A DNA stretch of 64,000 nt from Roseovarius dicentrarchi (GTDB lineage: Bacteria > Pseudomonadota > Alphaproteobacteria > Rhodobacterales > Rhodobacteraceae), in NCBI RefSeq assembly GCF_003316635.1, contig NZ_QNQP01000012.1, forward strand, positions 41,587 through 105,586, written 5' to 3'. Shown here one piece after another: positions 57,221 through 64,000 of the stretch; within the stretch, counting starts at the first letter, position 1, and each line of letters begins with the position of its first letter. The position numbers and the translations under genes are program-made. The notes below the pieces were generated by a model. It ran no database searches, was not told where the DNA came from, and saw only the letters and a list, made by a program, of their open reading frames with translations.

Positions 57221-57619
57221 ATGAGCGGCGATTTGATGACAATACGCGAGATGTGTGACGCTTTTGACGTGACCCCTCGCACCTTGCGGTTTTATGAGGC
57301 AAAAGAACTGCTTGCCCCTATTCGGCAGGGGCAGAAACGGCTTTTCACCAAACGCGAGCGTGCCCGGCTGAAACTGATCCTGCGTGGCAAGCGTTTTGGC
57401 TTTGCGCTTGAGGAAATTCGCCAGCTGCTGAACCTGTACGAGCCGGGCGATCCGGACAACATTCAGCTTCGCCGCACGCGGGAACTTGCCACCGAGCGGT
57501 TGGCGCAGATGATCCGCGAACGGGATGAGCTGGACACCGCCATTTCGGAACTGCGCGGCCATATTGATTGCGCCGGACGTCTGCTGGCGCAACGCCAAAC
57601 CTGCGCTGCTGCTGAGTAG
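57221..57619 (+). CDS. MerR-family transcriptional regulator
   Basis: This 132-residue regulator has the N-terminal winged helix of MerR (LMTIREMCDAFDVTPRTLRFYEAKELL) and a dimerisation coiled coil at about 80-120. It lacks the conserved metal-site cysteines of MerR and CueR, having only two scattered Cys (about 117 and 128), so it is not an obvious metal sensor. It resembles MerR proteins that control acyl-CoA or branched-chain catabolism. The divergent thioesterase genes are its closest neighbours and possible targets. Confidence 0.88.
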   Translation: MSGDLMTIREMCDAFDVTPRTLRFYEAKELLAPIRQGQKRLFTKRERARLKLILRGKRFGFALEEIRQLLNLYEPGDPDNIQLRRTRELATERLAQMIRERDELDTAISELRGHIDCAGRLLAQRQTCAAAE

Positions 57620-57705
57620 CCGGCCTTGGCGGTGGATTGCTGCGACGGCCTGATCGGGTATAGGATCGCCTTGCGCTGCCCGCCCATCCAGCCCAGGAGC
57701 CGTCC

Positions 57706-57918
57706 ATGCCAAAACGCTTTCGCCTGACGCGCCGGTTCAATACGGCAATGACCGAAGACGCGTATCGCCGTCTGCGCCGTCTGTCGCAAGAGGCTGGTCT
57801 GGACGAAGGTGAGGCGCTGTCATTCCTGTTCGAGAATTTCGACAGCGTGATTGACGAGGATACCTTTGGCCACCGCCTGCGGATCTTCAACTCCGAACTG
57901 GAGGCGCGCAAGCGCTAG
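57706..57918 (+). CDS. Small protein with ribbon-helix-helix-like pattern
   Basis: This 70-residue protein begins MPKRFRLTRRFNTAMTEDAYRRLRRLSQEAGLDEGEALSFLFENF (given here as consecutive segments: a basic strand to residue 15, helix 16-30, turn, helix 33-45). That strand-helix-helix order is the plan of CopG/Arc DNA-binding folds. There is no toxin partner beside it. GCCAGGAG lies about 10 bases upstream. Function is unknown; a DNA-binding role is inferred only from the pattern. Confidence 0.6.
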   Translation: MPKRFRLTRRFNTAMTEDAYRRLRRLSQEAGLDEGEALSFLFENFDSVIDEDTFGHRLRIFNSELEARKR

Positions 57919-57975
57919 GCCGGTATCAGTGATGCCATGCGGCGCCAAGCCGCCAGACATCCCCCCCCAAATATG

Positions 57976-58005
57976 AAAAAGGAGCAGCCCCGATGGAGCC
58001 GCCCC
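57976..58005 (-). terminator. Probable terminator downstream of csbD-like gene
   Basis: On the minus strand GGGGC-GGCTCC pairs with GGGGCT-GCTCC, using some G-U pairs, around ATC. Five T follow. It lies about 48 bases past the stop of the CsbD-family gene. Confidence 0.6.
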
Positions 58006-58052
58006 TGATCATGACTGCGCTTTGAGGGATAGCGCGAATACCTGCAACGCGC

Positions 58053-58256
58053 CTACTTGTTGACGCGTGCGGCAAAATCGTCAACCTGACGCTCTGCCTC
58101 GTCCTTGGCGATGCCGTAGCGCTCCTGCACCTTACCGACCAGCTTTTCGCGGTCGCCTTCCGCCTGCTGAACGTCGTCATCTGTCAGCTCGCCCCACTGC
58201 GATTTTGCTTCGCCGGTGAGCTGCTTCCAGTTGCCTTTGATTGTGTCCCAGTTCAT
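58053..58256 (-). CDS. CsbD-family stress protein
   Basis: This 67-residue protein starts MNWDTIKGNWKQLTGEAKSQWG and contains LTDDDVQQAEGDREKLVGKVQERYG, both signature blocks of CsbD. It is an abundant small hydrophilic protein induced by general stress in other bacteria, with no known reaction. GGAGA lies 5 bases before the ATG at 58256. It stands alone between the RHH-like gene and nadK. Confidence 0.93.
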   Translation of the reverse strand: MNWDTIKGNWKQLTGEAKSQWGELTDDDVQQAEGDREKLVGKVQERYGIAKDEAERQVDDFAARVNK

Positions 58257-58362
58257 TTCGAATCTCCTGTTCTTGGTGTCCGTCCGGACCAGAGGCGCTG
58301 CCCTGCCCGTCTGACATACCAACCCGGTGGCAGCCGCTTCGGTTCCACCTTTGCGCGCGAAA

Positions 58363-59124
58363 TCAGACAAACTGTTCGCGCAGCAGCCGTTCCTCCAGAC
58401 CATGGCCGGGATCGAACAGGATCCGGTGCGCGATACTGGGCTCTGACCGGATTTCGACCCACAGGACGTCGTTCACCGCTGTGCTGTCTGCCACGGCCAT
58501 AACCGGGCGCTTTTCCGGCTCGCAAATGTCAAACCGCACGGTGGCTGCCTTGGGCAGCAAGGCACCCCGCCAGCGGCGCGGGCGGTAGGCCGCAACCGCC
58601 GTCAGGGCCAGAACATCGGACCCGATCGGCAGGATCGGGCCGTGCGCGCTGTAGTTGTAGGCCGTCGATCCGGCGGGCGTACACAGCAGCGCACCGTCGC
58701 AAGACAGCTCTTCCAGCCGGACGTGTCCATCCACGGTGATTTTCAGCTGCGCCGCCTGCGGTCCGGCCCGCAGCAGCGACACCTCGTTAATGGCAAGCGC
58801 GCGGTGCGTCCCGCCGCCCGCTGATTCGGCATGCATCGACAGCGGGTTGATGACCTCCTCGCCGGCGGCCTTCAGCCGGTCCAGCAGGTCCGATTCGCTG
58901 TATTCATTCATCAGGAACCCGACAGTGCCGCGATTCATGCCATAGACCGGCACATTCAGCTCCTGCGTGTTGTGCAGCGTCTGCAACATGAAGCCGTCAC
59001 CGCCCAGCGCCACGATGACATCGGCGCTGTCAACCGGCACCGTACCATAGCGGCGCACCAATGCAGTATGGGCCGCACGCGCACTGGGCGCTGTGCTGGC
59101 AAGGAAGGCTATGTTTGCCTGCAT
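58363..59124 (-). CDS. nadK: NAD kinase
   Basis: This 253-residue enzyme makes NADP from NAD. It has the GGDGFML motif with its catalytic Asp, NRGTVGFLMN, NEVSLLR and the TPAGSTAYNYSAHGPI block of the NAD site. Length is typical of alphaproteobacteria. It is divergent from glyA and about 110 bases from the CsbD-type gene on the same strand. Confidence 0.95.
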   Translation of the reverse strand: MQANIAFLASTAPSARAAHTALVRRYGTVPVDSADVIVALGGDGFMLQTLHNTQELNVPVYGMNRGTVGFLMNEYSESDLLDRLKAAGEEVINPLSMHAESAGGGTHRALAINEVSLLRAGPQAAQLKITVDGHVRLEELSCDGALLCTPAGSTAYNYSAHGPILPIGSDVLALTAVAAYRPRRWRGALLPKAATVRFDICEPEKRPVMAVADSTAVNDVLWVEIRSEPSIAHRILFDPGHGLEERLLREQFV

Positions 59125-59236
59125 TTTTCTGGCTGTCCCGCTCTGCTGCCGTGCTCAAGGCCGCAATGACACCACAGATTAACGCGCTTCGCCAGTGCTG
59201 CCGCATGGACGCACGAATTTGTCGCATTAATAGCTT

Positions 59237-59284
59237 ACATTGCAATAATGTTTCCGCTACCACGTCCGGCAACGACATTGCAAT
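59237..59284. repeat. Two 10-base direct repeats upstream of glyA
   Basis: ACATTGCAAT occurs at 59237-59246 and again at 59275-59284. The inner ATTGCAAT is itself a perfect palindrome. The second copy stops 1 base before the glyA Shine-Dalgarno (AGGGAG). This is a plausible pair of regulator sites with no known regulator assigned. Confidence 0.5.
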
Positions 59285-59298
59285 TAGGGAGCCACCCC

Positions 59299-60582
59299 AT
59301 GTCCGACTCCGGTTTTTTCACTGAATCCTTGTCCAGCCGCGACTCCGCGGTGTTCGACTCAATCACCAAAGAGCTTGGCCGCCAACGCAGCGAGATCGAG
59401 CTGATCGCGTCCGAGAACATCGTTTCGGCCGCCGTGATGGAAGCCCAGGGCTCTGTCATGACCAACAAATACGCCGAAGGCTATCCGGGCCGTCGCTATT
59501 ATGGTGGTTGCCAGTTCGTCGATGTGGCCGAAAATCTGGCGATCGAGCGGGCCTGCAAGCTGTTCGGCTGCGATTTTGCCAACGTGCAGCCCAACTCGGG
59601 ATCGCAGGCCAACCAGGGCGTGTTCACCGCCCTGCTGCAACCCGGCGACACCATCCTGGGGATGAGCCTGGATGCAGGCGGTCACCTGACCCACGGCGCC
59701 GCCCCGAACCAGTCGGGCAAGTGGTTCAACGCCATCCAGTACGGCGTGCGCCGCGATACGCTGGATGTCGACTACGACCAGATGGAAGCGCTGGCCAAGG
59801 AACATAAGCCCAAGATGATCATCGCCGGCGGCAGCGCGATTCCCCGCCAGCTGGATTTCAAGCGCATCCGCGAGATTGCAGATATGGTCGGCGCATATGT
59901 CCTGGCCGACGTCGCGCATTTCGCGGGCCTGATCGCGGCGGGCGAATATCCCTCGCCCTTCCCGCACGCCCACGCGGCCACGACCACGACGCACAAAACC
60001 CTGCGCGGCCCGCGCGGTGGCATGATCCTGACCAATGACGAAAAGCTGGCCAAGAAATTCAACTCGGCCATCTTCCCCGGCATTCAGGGCGGTCCGCTGA
60101 TGCATGTCATCGCAGGCAAGGCCGTGGCCTTTGGCGAGGCGCTGCGCCCCGAATTCAAGGGCTATATCCAGCAGGTCATAAAGAACGCGCAGGCGCTGGC
60201 CGATCAGCTGAAAAAGGGCGGTCTGGACATCGTGACCGACGGCACCGACACGCACCTGATGCTGGTCGATCTGCGCCCCAAGAAGGTGACCGGCGACATC
60301 GCCGATGCATCGCTGGGCCGCGCGCATATCACCTGCAACAAGAATGGCGTGCCGTTCGACCCTGAAAAGCCGACCGTCACCAGCGGCCTGCGTCTGGGCA
60401 GCCCGGCGGGCACCACGCGCGGCTTCAAAGAGGCTGAATTCCGCCAGATCGGTGACTGGATCGTTGAACTGGTCGACGGGCTGGCAGCGAACGGCCCCGA
60501 TGGCAACGCGGATGTCGAGGCGAAGGTGCGCAAGGAAGTTGCGGACCTCTGCGACCGCTTCCCGCTTTACCCGAACCTTTGA
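59299..60582 (+). CDS. glyA: Serine hydroxymethyltransferase
   Basis: This 427-residue PLP enzyme interconverts serine and glycine with tetrahydrofolate. It has [25 protein letters not shown], the PLP Lys in [14 protein letters not shown] and [12 protein letters not shown]. The ATG at 59299 follows AGGGAG (7 bases). It takes glycine, for example from sarcosine oxidation, and the folate methylene group. It ends with a strong terminator. Confidence 0.97.
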   Translation: MSDSGFFTESLSSRDSAVFDSITKELGRQRSEIELIASENIVSAAVMEAQGSVMTNKYAEGYPGRRYYGGCQFVDVAENLAIERACKLFGCDFANVQPNSGSQANQGVFTALLQPGDTILGMSLDAGGHLTHGAAPNQSGKWFNAIQYGVRRDTLDVDYDQMEALAKEHKPKMIIAGGSAIPRQLDFKRIREIADMVGAYVLADVAHFAGLIAAGEYPSPFPHAHAATTTTHKTLRGPRGGMILTNDEKLAKKFNSAIFPGIQGGPLMHVIAGKAVAFGEALRPEFKGYIQQVIKNAQALADQLKKGGLDIVTDGTDTHLMLVDLRPKKVTGDIADASLGRAHITCNKNGVPFDPEKPTVTSGLRLGSPAGTTRGFKEAEFRQIGDWIVELVDGLAANGPDGNADVEAKVRKEVADLCDRFPLYPNL

Positions 60583-60602
60583 GCCGATAAATTGCACGAA
60601 TT

Positions 60603-60633
60603 ACGGCGCCGCTGGAAACAGCGGCGCCGTTTT
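60603..60633. terminator. Rho-independent terminator after glyA
   Basis: ACGGCGCCGCT (60603-60613) pairs with AGCGGCGCCGT (60620-60630) around GGAAAC, followed by TTTT. It lies about 20 bases past the glyA stop and also ends the convergent small membrane-protein gene. Confidence 0.92.
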
Positions 60634-60637
60634 GCGT

Positions 60638-61012
60638 TCACAGCAACCCGCGCCAGCGCATCAGCGCGATGATGCCGGCGCCCAGCACCATCAGACCAAA
60701 CACCACGCTGGCCGTCATGCTCAGCAGCCGGTCCTTGCGCCGCTCTTTCACATTGATCAGGTTCAGCGGCGCGCTCAGGTCGGCCAGGGCGCCATCGACC
60801 TCTGCGCGCGTCACCAGACGGCGCAGCCTGGGATGCGCCACCATGGCCTGCATCTGTACCAGCCGCCGGCCCGCCTGCCGCGCCGGTTTTGGCAAGGCGC
60901 GTCCGGCCCGCCGCAAACTGCGCGACAGCGTTTTGCCGCGCGCCCCCAGACGGATGCGCAGCTTGGTCTGCACCGCGTCGATATCTTGCTGAAATGTCAC
61001 CGGATCAATCAT
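60638..61012 (-). CDS. Small membrane protein of unknown function
   Basis: This 124-residue protein is strongly basic for its first 75 residues (KTLSRSLRRAGRALPKPARQAGRRL). It has one C-terminal membrane helix (SMTASVVFGLMVLGAGIIALM) with a positively charged tail. This is a tail-anchored plan with the basic part likely in the cytoplasm. I recognise no domain. A positional link with the divergent hydrolase is not supported. Confidence 0.7.
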   Translation of the reverse strand: MIDPVTFQQDIDAVQTKLRIRLGARGKTLSRSLRRAGRALPKPARQAGRRLVQMQAMVAHPRLRRLVTRAEVDGALADLSAPLNLINVKERRKDRLLSMTASVVFGLMVLGAGIIALMRWRGLL

Positions 61013-61107
61013 TGCGCGCCCCTCGTTTTGCGCCGGACCCTAGCCGCATGGGCGCGCAGGCTCAATGGTACTGGAACGCGCGGCGCGACCGCGCTATTCA
61101 TGCGCTT

Positions 61108-61869
61108 ATGTTGAATATGATTGACCACGGGGCGCGCACGGACGCCCCCACCCTGCTGATCGCGCACGGCCTTTATGGCTCCGCCCGCAACTGGGGCGTC
61201 ATTGCGCGGCGCCTGTCGGACACCCGCCGCGTTGTGGCGGTGGATCTGCGCAATCACGGGCTAAGCGCGTGGCGCGATACCCACAGCTACCCCGATCTGG
61301 CCGCCGATCTGGCCGAAGTTGCCGCTACGCTGGACGGCCCCGTCGATCTGCTAGGCCACTCGATGGGCGGCAAGGCGGCGATGACGCTGGCGCTGACCCA
61401 GCCCGATCTGGTGAACCGCCTGATCGTCGCCGATATCGCGCCGGTCAGCTATGGGCACAGCCAGTTGAAATACCTCGACGCGATGCGGCAGGTCGATTTG
61501 TCGGGCATCGAGAAACGCTCCGACGCCGCCGCCCTGCTGGAGCCGCTGGTGGACGATCCGGCGCTGGTGCCGTTCTTCTTGCAATCGCTGGATGTGGCGG
61601 GGCGCCGCTGGCGCCTGAACCTCGACGTGCTGGCAGACGCGATGCCGCAGATCATGGGCTTCCCCGACCTGCACGGCCAGTTCGAGCGCCCGGCCCTGTT
61701 CCTGACCGGCGGCCAATCGGACTACGTGCAGCCCGAACACCGCAAGGTGATCAAGCCGCTCTTTCCCGAGGCGCGGTTCGCGGCGCTCAAGGGCGCGGGC
61801 CATTGGCTGCATGCCGAGGAGCCGCGGGCGTTTGTGGATGTGGTGAAGGGGTGGTTGGAGCGGGCCTGA
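61108..61869 (+). CDS. Alpha/beta hydrolase (YbfF-like esterase)
   Basis: This 253-residue hydrolase has the oxyanion HGLYGSARNWG, the nucleophile Ser in LLGHSMGGKAAM, a catalytic Asp near FLTGGQSDYVQPEH and the final His in GAGHWLHAEEP. The family hydrolyses acyl esters or acyl-CoA. The ATG at 61108 (MLNMIDHG) matches YbfF starts; the frame continues upstream, and no ribosome site is clear, so the start is moderate. Confidence 0.88.
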   Translation: MLNMIDHGARTDAPTLLIAHGLYGSARNWGVIARRLSDTRRVVAVDLRNHGLSAWRDTHSYPDLAADLAEVAATLDGPVDLLGHSMGGKAAMTLALTQPDLVNRLIVADIAPVSYGHSQLKYLDAMRQVDLSGIEKRSDAAALLEPLVDDPALVPFFLQSLDVAGRRWRLNLDVLADAMPQIMGFPDLHGQFERPALFLTGGQSDYVQPEHRKVIKPLFPEARFAALKGAGHWLHAEEPRAFVDVVKGWLERA

Positions 61870-61896
61870 GCCCGCTTGCGCCAAGATAAAGGACGC

Positions 61897-62811
61897 TCAA
61901 TCGGAGCCGCTCAAAACCCCCTCGAACTCCCGCCATTCCCCCTTGCTCATGCCGGAATTCTCCTGCGTGACCTCTTCGCCCTTCAGCATCCGGCGCACGC
62001 AATCAAGTGCCGTGGCAGACAGTTGCGCACCACCCATGCGGTAATCGTCGAAAGCCCTGTACGCAAACGGCACCCAGTCGGCGACCAGTTTGCAGATCTC
62101 CTCGGCATAGACGCGGATCTCGTATTGGGCGTGGGCGTCGGCGCGCAGGCGCAGGAAGTGCAGCAGGTTGTGCAGATCGACCTTCCAGTACCACTGCGTA
62201 TAGATGTTGGCGGGCAGGTTCATGCGGGCCAGTTCGCGCGCAAGGCCCTGCTGGCCCTCGTCCGAAATCATTTCCTCGTAATGATCGTATGCGCGCATCG
62301 CATCGTCGCGCAGGTATTTCAGCACGCGATCCGCCTCCTCCCCTTCCAGCAGGTCGCCGCGGCCCTGATTGTTGACTTTGCTCTGCGCATTCAGCGCATC
62401 GGGCGCGGGGATGTAGAATTCGCGGTCCAGGATCGAATAGCGGGCCGAATATTCGTTGACGTTGGCGGTGCGGTGGCGAATCCACTGGCGCGCGACGAAG
62501 ACGGGCAGTTTGACGTGCAGCTTGATCTCGCACATCTCGAACGGGGTCGAATGCCAATGGCGCATGAGGTAGCGGATCAGCCCTTCGTCATTCTGCACCG
62601 ATTTGGTGCCCTTGCCATAGCTGACCCGCGCGGCCTGGCAAATGGCGGCATCGTCGCCCATATAATCCACCACGCGGACAAACCCGTGATCCAGCACCGG
62701 ATAGGCGGTGTATAAATGCGTCTCCATCCCTTGGGCTGTGGCGCGCAGGGTGGTTTGCGGCTGTGCGCGCTGTGCGTCGATTTCGGCGATCTGCTGGGGG
62801 GTAAGGGGCAT
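61897..62811 (-). CDS. thyX: FAD-dependent thymidylate synthase
   Basis: This 304-residue enzyme makes dTMP with methylene-tetrahydrofolate and FAD. The ThyX motif is [15 protein letters not shown] (RHRxxxxNExSxR). Other blocks are [32 protein letters not shown] and [13 protein letters not shown]. The ATG at 62811 gives the expected length. ThyX replaces ThyA in many Rhodobacterales; no thyA is seen in this window. Confidence 0.96.
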   Translation of the reverse strand: MPLTPQQIAEIDAQRAQPQTTLRATAQGMETHLYTAYPVLDHGFVRVVDYMGDDAAICQAARVSYGKGTKSVQNDEGLIRYLMRHWHSTPFEMCEIKLHVKLPVFVARQWIRHRTANVNEYSARYSILDREFYIPAPDALNAQSKVNNQGRGDLLEGEEADRVLKYLRDDAMRAYDHYEEMISDEGQQGLARELARMNLPANIYTQWYWKVDLHNLLHFLRLRADAHAQYEIRVYAEEICKLVADWVPFAYRAFDDYRMGGAQLSATALDCVRRMLKGEEVTQENSGMSKGEWREFEGVLSGSD

Positions 62812-62955
62812 GGGCTGGTCCTTCGCGCGGCGGAAATGAGCGTTGAGTCGATTGGCACGCTTTGTAGACCGCAGCCGGCGCGAAAGAAAGCGTTGCTGGA
62901 CGCGCAGCTCATTCCCCCTAGGATAGGCCCCAGCCGGAGCAGCAAGGAGAGAACG

Positions 62956-63384
62956 ATGACAATCCGCTATTTGCACACCATGGTCCGCGTCAAGGATCTG
63001 GAAAAATCCATGGCGTTCTATGCGCTTCTGGGCCTGCGCGAAATCCGCCGGATGGATAACGAGGATGGCCGCTTTTCGCTGATCTTCATGGCGCCCGAAG
63101 GGCAGGAGGAATGCCCGATTGAGCTGACATATAACTGGGACGGTGACGACAAGCTGCCCGATGACAGCCGCCATTTCGGGCATCTGGCCTACAGCGTCGA
63201 CAACATTTACGAGATGTGCGCCCATTTGCAGGCCAACGGCGTGACCATCAATCGCCCGCCGCGTGACGGGCGGATGGCCTTTGTGCGCAGCCCCGACAAC
63301 ATCTCGGTCGAGCTGCTCCAGGACGGTGAGGCGCTGGCCCCGGCCGAACCTTGGGCCAGCATGGAAAACACCGGAAGCTGGTAG
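62956..63384 (+). CDS. Glyoxalase I / VOC-family protein
   Basis: This 142-residue protein begins [25 protein letters not shown]. Metal-site residues match glyoxalase I: His in YLHTM, Glu in IELTYNW, His in FGHLAYSV and Glu in SVELLQ. These are the four ligands for a Ni- or Zn-type lactoylglutathione lyase. AAGGAGA precedes the ATG by 6 bases. The window shows no glyoxalase II. Confidence 0.92.
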   Translation: MTIRYLHTMVRVKDLEKSMAFYALLGLREIRRMDNEDGRFSLIFMAPEGQEECPIELTYNWDGDDKLPDDSRHFGHLAYSVDNIYEMCAHLQANGVTINRPPRDGRMAFVRSPDNISVELLQDGEALAPAEPWASMENTGSW

Positions 63385-63457
63385 GACACGGGCGCGATCA
63401 AGGCTGCTGCGCATGATCGGCGCAGCAGTTTGATGGCCGTCCCAGTATCGGCCTTTA

Positions 63458-63718
63458 TCAGTAGATGTAGCGGATCTGGTCGGTCCAGTACCGCTCGACC
63501 CGGCGCAGGGAACTGGCGATCTGGTCGATCCCGTCCAGCCCCAGCACGCCCTGGGCCTGAAGCCCTTCGGCATGGCGACCGAAAAGGTCCGTCACCACAT
63601 CGCGGATCTGCCGACCCCGCGGCGTCAGACGCACCCGGACCGAGCGGCGATCGATTTCGCAGCGCTGGTGGTGCATATACTCCATCTCGACCAGTTTTTT
63701 GATATTTGTGATATAGGA
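63458..63718 (-). pseudogene. MarR-family regulator, C-terminal fragment (LdtR-like)
   Basis: Only the second half of a MarR protein is recognisable: the recognition-helix end and wing (SYITNIKKLVEMEYMHHQ, DRRSVRVRLTPRG) and the C-terminal dimerisation helices to WTDQIRYIY. The reading frame continues upstream to 63829, but those residues are unlike any MarR and overlap the recombinase gene. The N-terminal half (about 80 residues) is missing. The break at about 63719-63760 coincides with the serine recombinase start, so insertion is the likely cause. Confidence 0.8.
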
Positions 63719-63760
63719 GAGGTATAGACGGGGAGCCTGAATAGACTGGAGACCCTGACC

Positions 63761-63889
63761 ATGACCGACCATAAGCAAATGCCACTCGCCTTCTCGTATG
63801 TCCGCTTCAGTTCCGAAAAGCAGCGCCAAGGTGCCAGCCTCGAACGACAGACCGAGGCCGCCAAGCGTTGGACTGCGCGTTTCGCATGA
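63761..63889 (+). pseudogene. Serine recombinase, N-terminal fragment
   Basis: This 42-codon remnant has LAFSYVRFSSEKQRQGASLERQTEAAKRW in its middle (residues 9-37, given as blocks YVRFSSEKQ and QGASLERQTEAAKRW). RxSxxxQ carries the catalytic Ser17. This is the resolvase/invertase domain of large serine recombinases, which normally run 400-600 residues. GGAG lies 10 bases before the ATG. The frame ends in TGA after TARFA where IS-like repeats begin, so the gene was cut by an insertion. Confidence 0.85.
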
Positions 63890-64000
63890 TGGCGGGCACT
63901 GATTTCAGCTGATCGTGGGCAGCGATTTCATGGGAAGGCGGGCACCTGTTTCACGCGATCGCGGGCAGTGATTTCACGCGATCATGGGCAGGACTGGCCA
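63888..64000. mobile_element. End of an IS21-like insertion element with 23-bp tandem repeats
   Basis: Four units of exactly 23 bases stand head to tail at 63892-63914, 63915-63937, 63938-63960 and 63961-63983, and a fifth starts at 63984. Each begins GCGGGCA or GTGGGCA/ATGGGCA and the best end TTTCACGCGATC. Multiple terminal repeats are a mark of IS21-family ends. The body of the element would be to the right. The interrupted recombinase supports insertion. Confidence 0.65.

Noticed and set aside
59125..59298. Possible glycine or SAM riboswitch in front of glyA
   Set aside because: The leader lacks the paired-helix cores of those classes. Only the direct repeats are evident.
63719..63829. 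Treating the MarR frame up to 63829 as a complete gene
   Set aside because: The residues upstream of the fragment lie antisense to the recombinase and do not resemble a MarR N-terminal domain.
1..64000. CRISPR arrays, restriction systems or toxin-antitoxin pairs
   Set aside because: No regularly spaced repeats with unique spacers, no cas genes and no recognisable toxin were seen. The 23-bp repeats at the right edge have no spacers.

Overview
This 64 kb window looks like a stretch of chromosome from a marine alphaproteobacterium of the order Rhodobacterales (Roseobacter group). The evidence is the high GC content, the paired ccoNOQP and ccoGHIS clusters with FnrL-type boxes, an fnrL gene beside them, an HvrA-type H-NS protein, a four-subunit sarcosine oxidase operon, the yejABEF peptide importer and a DUF3576 lipoprotein. 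Genes are dense and short of gaps. Once the small genes are added, no stretch above 300 bases lacks a gene; the longest gap is about 260 bases (37167-37425), where I see only AT-rich promoter-like sequence.

Layout. 1-3.1 kb: a partial EAL phosphodiesterase, tag glycosylase and a D,D-carboxypeptidase with a SPOR-like tail. 3.1-14.2 kb: a respiration block. It holds the cbb3 oxidase assembly genes ccoGHIS, a LysR regulator with its apparent operator and a divergent 48-codon gene, the structural genes ccoNOQP, two perfect FNR boxes, a universal stress protein and fnrL. 14.2-20.2 kb: yejABEF. 20.3-27.7 kb: membrane-anchored cytochrome c, pheA, an SRPBCC protein, nudC, a frameshifted cpdB, a minimal zincin and nadE. 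27.8-37.2 kb: an 18-repeat MORN protein, a GFA-family protein, leuS-lptE-holA, a glycosyltransferase, the DUF3576 lipoprotein, yggS and H-NS/HvrA. 37.4-46.2 kb: an L,D-transpeptidase with an FAD oxidoreductase, mnmD with an EamA transporter, a Met/His-rich outer-membrane protein with a small membrane partner, a lytic transglycosylase, dapA and a GlxA-type regulator. 46.3-51.6 kb: soxBDAG. 51.6-63.4 kb: tRNA-Gly, glycosyltransferase, ygfZ, DUF952, pyrD, a MATE exporter with two thioesterases, a MerR regulator, small RHH-like and CsbD proteins, nadK, glyA, a hydrolase, thyX and a glyoxalase-like protein. 63.4-64 kb: a broken MarR gene, a broken serine recombinase and 23-bp tandem repeats typical of an IS end. 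This is the border of a mobile region that continues outside the window.

How the parts fit. FnrL is encoded one gene away from its likely targets (ccoNOQP, usp and ccoGHIS), which gives a compact oxygen-response module. The sarcosine oxidase, glyA, thyX and ygfZ genes all touch folate-bound one-carbon units, though they are separate transcription units. nadE, nudC and nadK together cover NAD synthesis, cleavage and phosphorylation.

No complete, clearly undescribed defence or biosynthetic system is visible. The strongest leads are the mobile-element junction at the right edge, the single-base frameshift in cpdB, the zinc-ligand-free SoxD with palindromes in front of it, the MORN protein, the LysR operator with its small divergent gene, and the divergent MnmD/FAD-oxidoreductase pair.
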